64,000 bases of DNA from Virgibacillus halodenitrificans JCM 12304 (lineage in GTDB: Bacteria > Bacillota > Bacilli > Bacillales > Amphibacillaceae). The stretch is from positions 49,814-113,813 of the forward strand of contig NZ_BAZS01000008.1 in the NCBI RefSeq assembly GCF_001310895.1, read 5' to 3'. This document shows, in pieces, positions 63,996 through 64,000 of this stretch. Below the pieces are notes generated by a model, which did not search any database, was not told where the DNA came from, and worked only from the letters and a program-made list of their open reading frames with translations. Made by a program: the position numbers and the translations under genes. The first letter of the stretch is position 1; each line of letters opens with the position of its first letter.

Positions 63996-64000
63996 ATTGT

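Overview
This window is chromosomal DNA from a low-GC, endospore-forming Bacillaceae bacterium. Evidence for this includes an alpha/beta-type SASP gene behind a sigma-G-type promoter, GerW (YtfJ), RefZ, EzrA, CcpA, AcuABC, MotPS, a tyrosine T-box, and the B. subtilis gene order from ackA to the yt* genes around rpsD, tyrS, ccpA, murC and trmB. The sequence does not fix the genus. The type IV pilus locus and the mild base composition would fit the Oceanobacillus/Virgibacillus side of the family, but that is inference.

Layout. (1) 1-7553, minus strand: a type IV pilus locus with minor prepilins, PilB, PilT, PilC, major pilin, PilD, PilM and PilN (cut by the window edge). The leader of the major pilin gene contains what I read as a class II cyclic di-GMP riboswitch. 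A divergent gene (7604-8467) encodes a prepilin whose C-terminus is a repetitive beta-solenoid. (2) 8509-13568: YtkL, then a five-gene membrane-stress-type operon (DUF4178, PspA, DUF4247 lipoprotein, DUF350, membrane spermidine-synthase-like protein) behind a sigma-W-like promoter. (3) 13699-19936: universal stress protein, MoaB, AckA, YtxK, Tpx, YtfJ, YtfI, NAD kinase and SASP. The Tpx lacks its resolving cysteine. (4) 20075-31332: a large inverted-repeat element, ThiI/IscS, EzrA, RefZ, YtsP, the diguanylate cyclase DgcP, RpsD and TyrS with their leaders. (5) 31359-45486: a class A PBP (where B. subtilis has acsA), AcuABC, MotPS, CcpA, AroA, YtxH/YtxG, MurC and a nicotinate phosphoribosyltransferase. 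(6) 45584-61729: SftA (frameshifted at its end), YtpRQP, YtoQ, an inosine/xanthosine triphosphatase, YtoP, YtzB, YtnP, TrmB, YtzH, YtmP, a frameshifted YtlQ-like gene, ThpR, an RsuA-type synthase, MurJ and a flavoprotein. (7) 61885-64000: a DAACS symporter, a gene-free stretch and a 52-bp tandem hairpin array.

The most notable points are the putative c-di-GMP-II riboswitch on the pilin gene (with a diguanylate cyclase in the same window), the prepilin/beta-solenoid protein, the PspA/DUF350/spermidine-synthase-like operon, the one-cysteine Tpx, and two families of intergenic repeats. Two genes carry a one-base loss that could come from short G/C runs, which may be real or may be assembly errors. 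Most of the rest is ordinary conserved Bacillaceae core genome.
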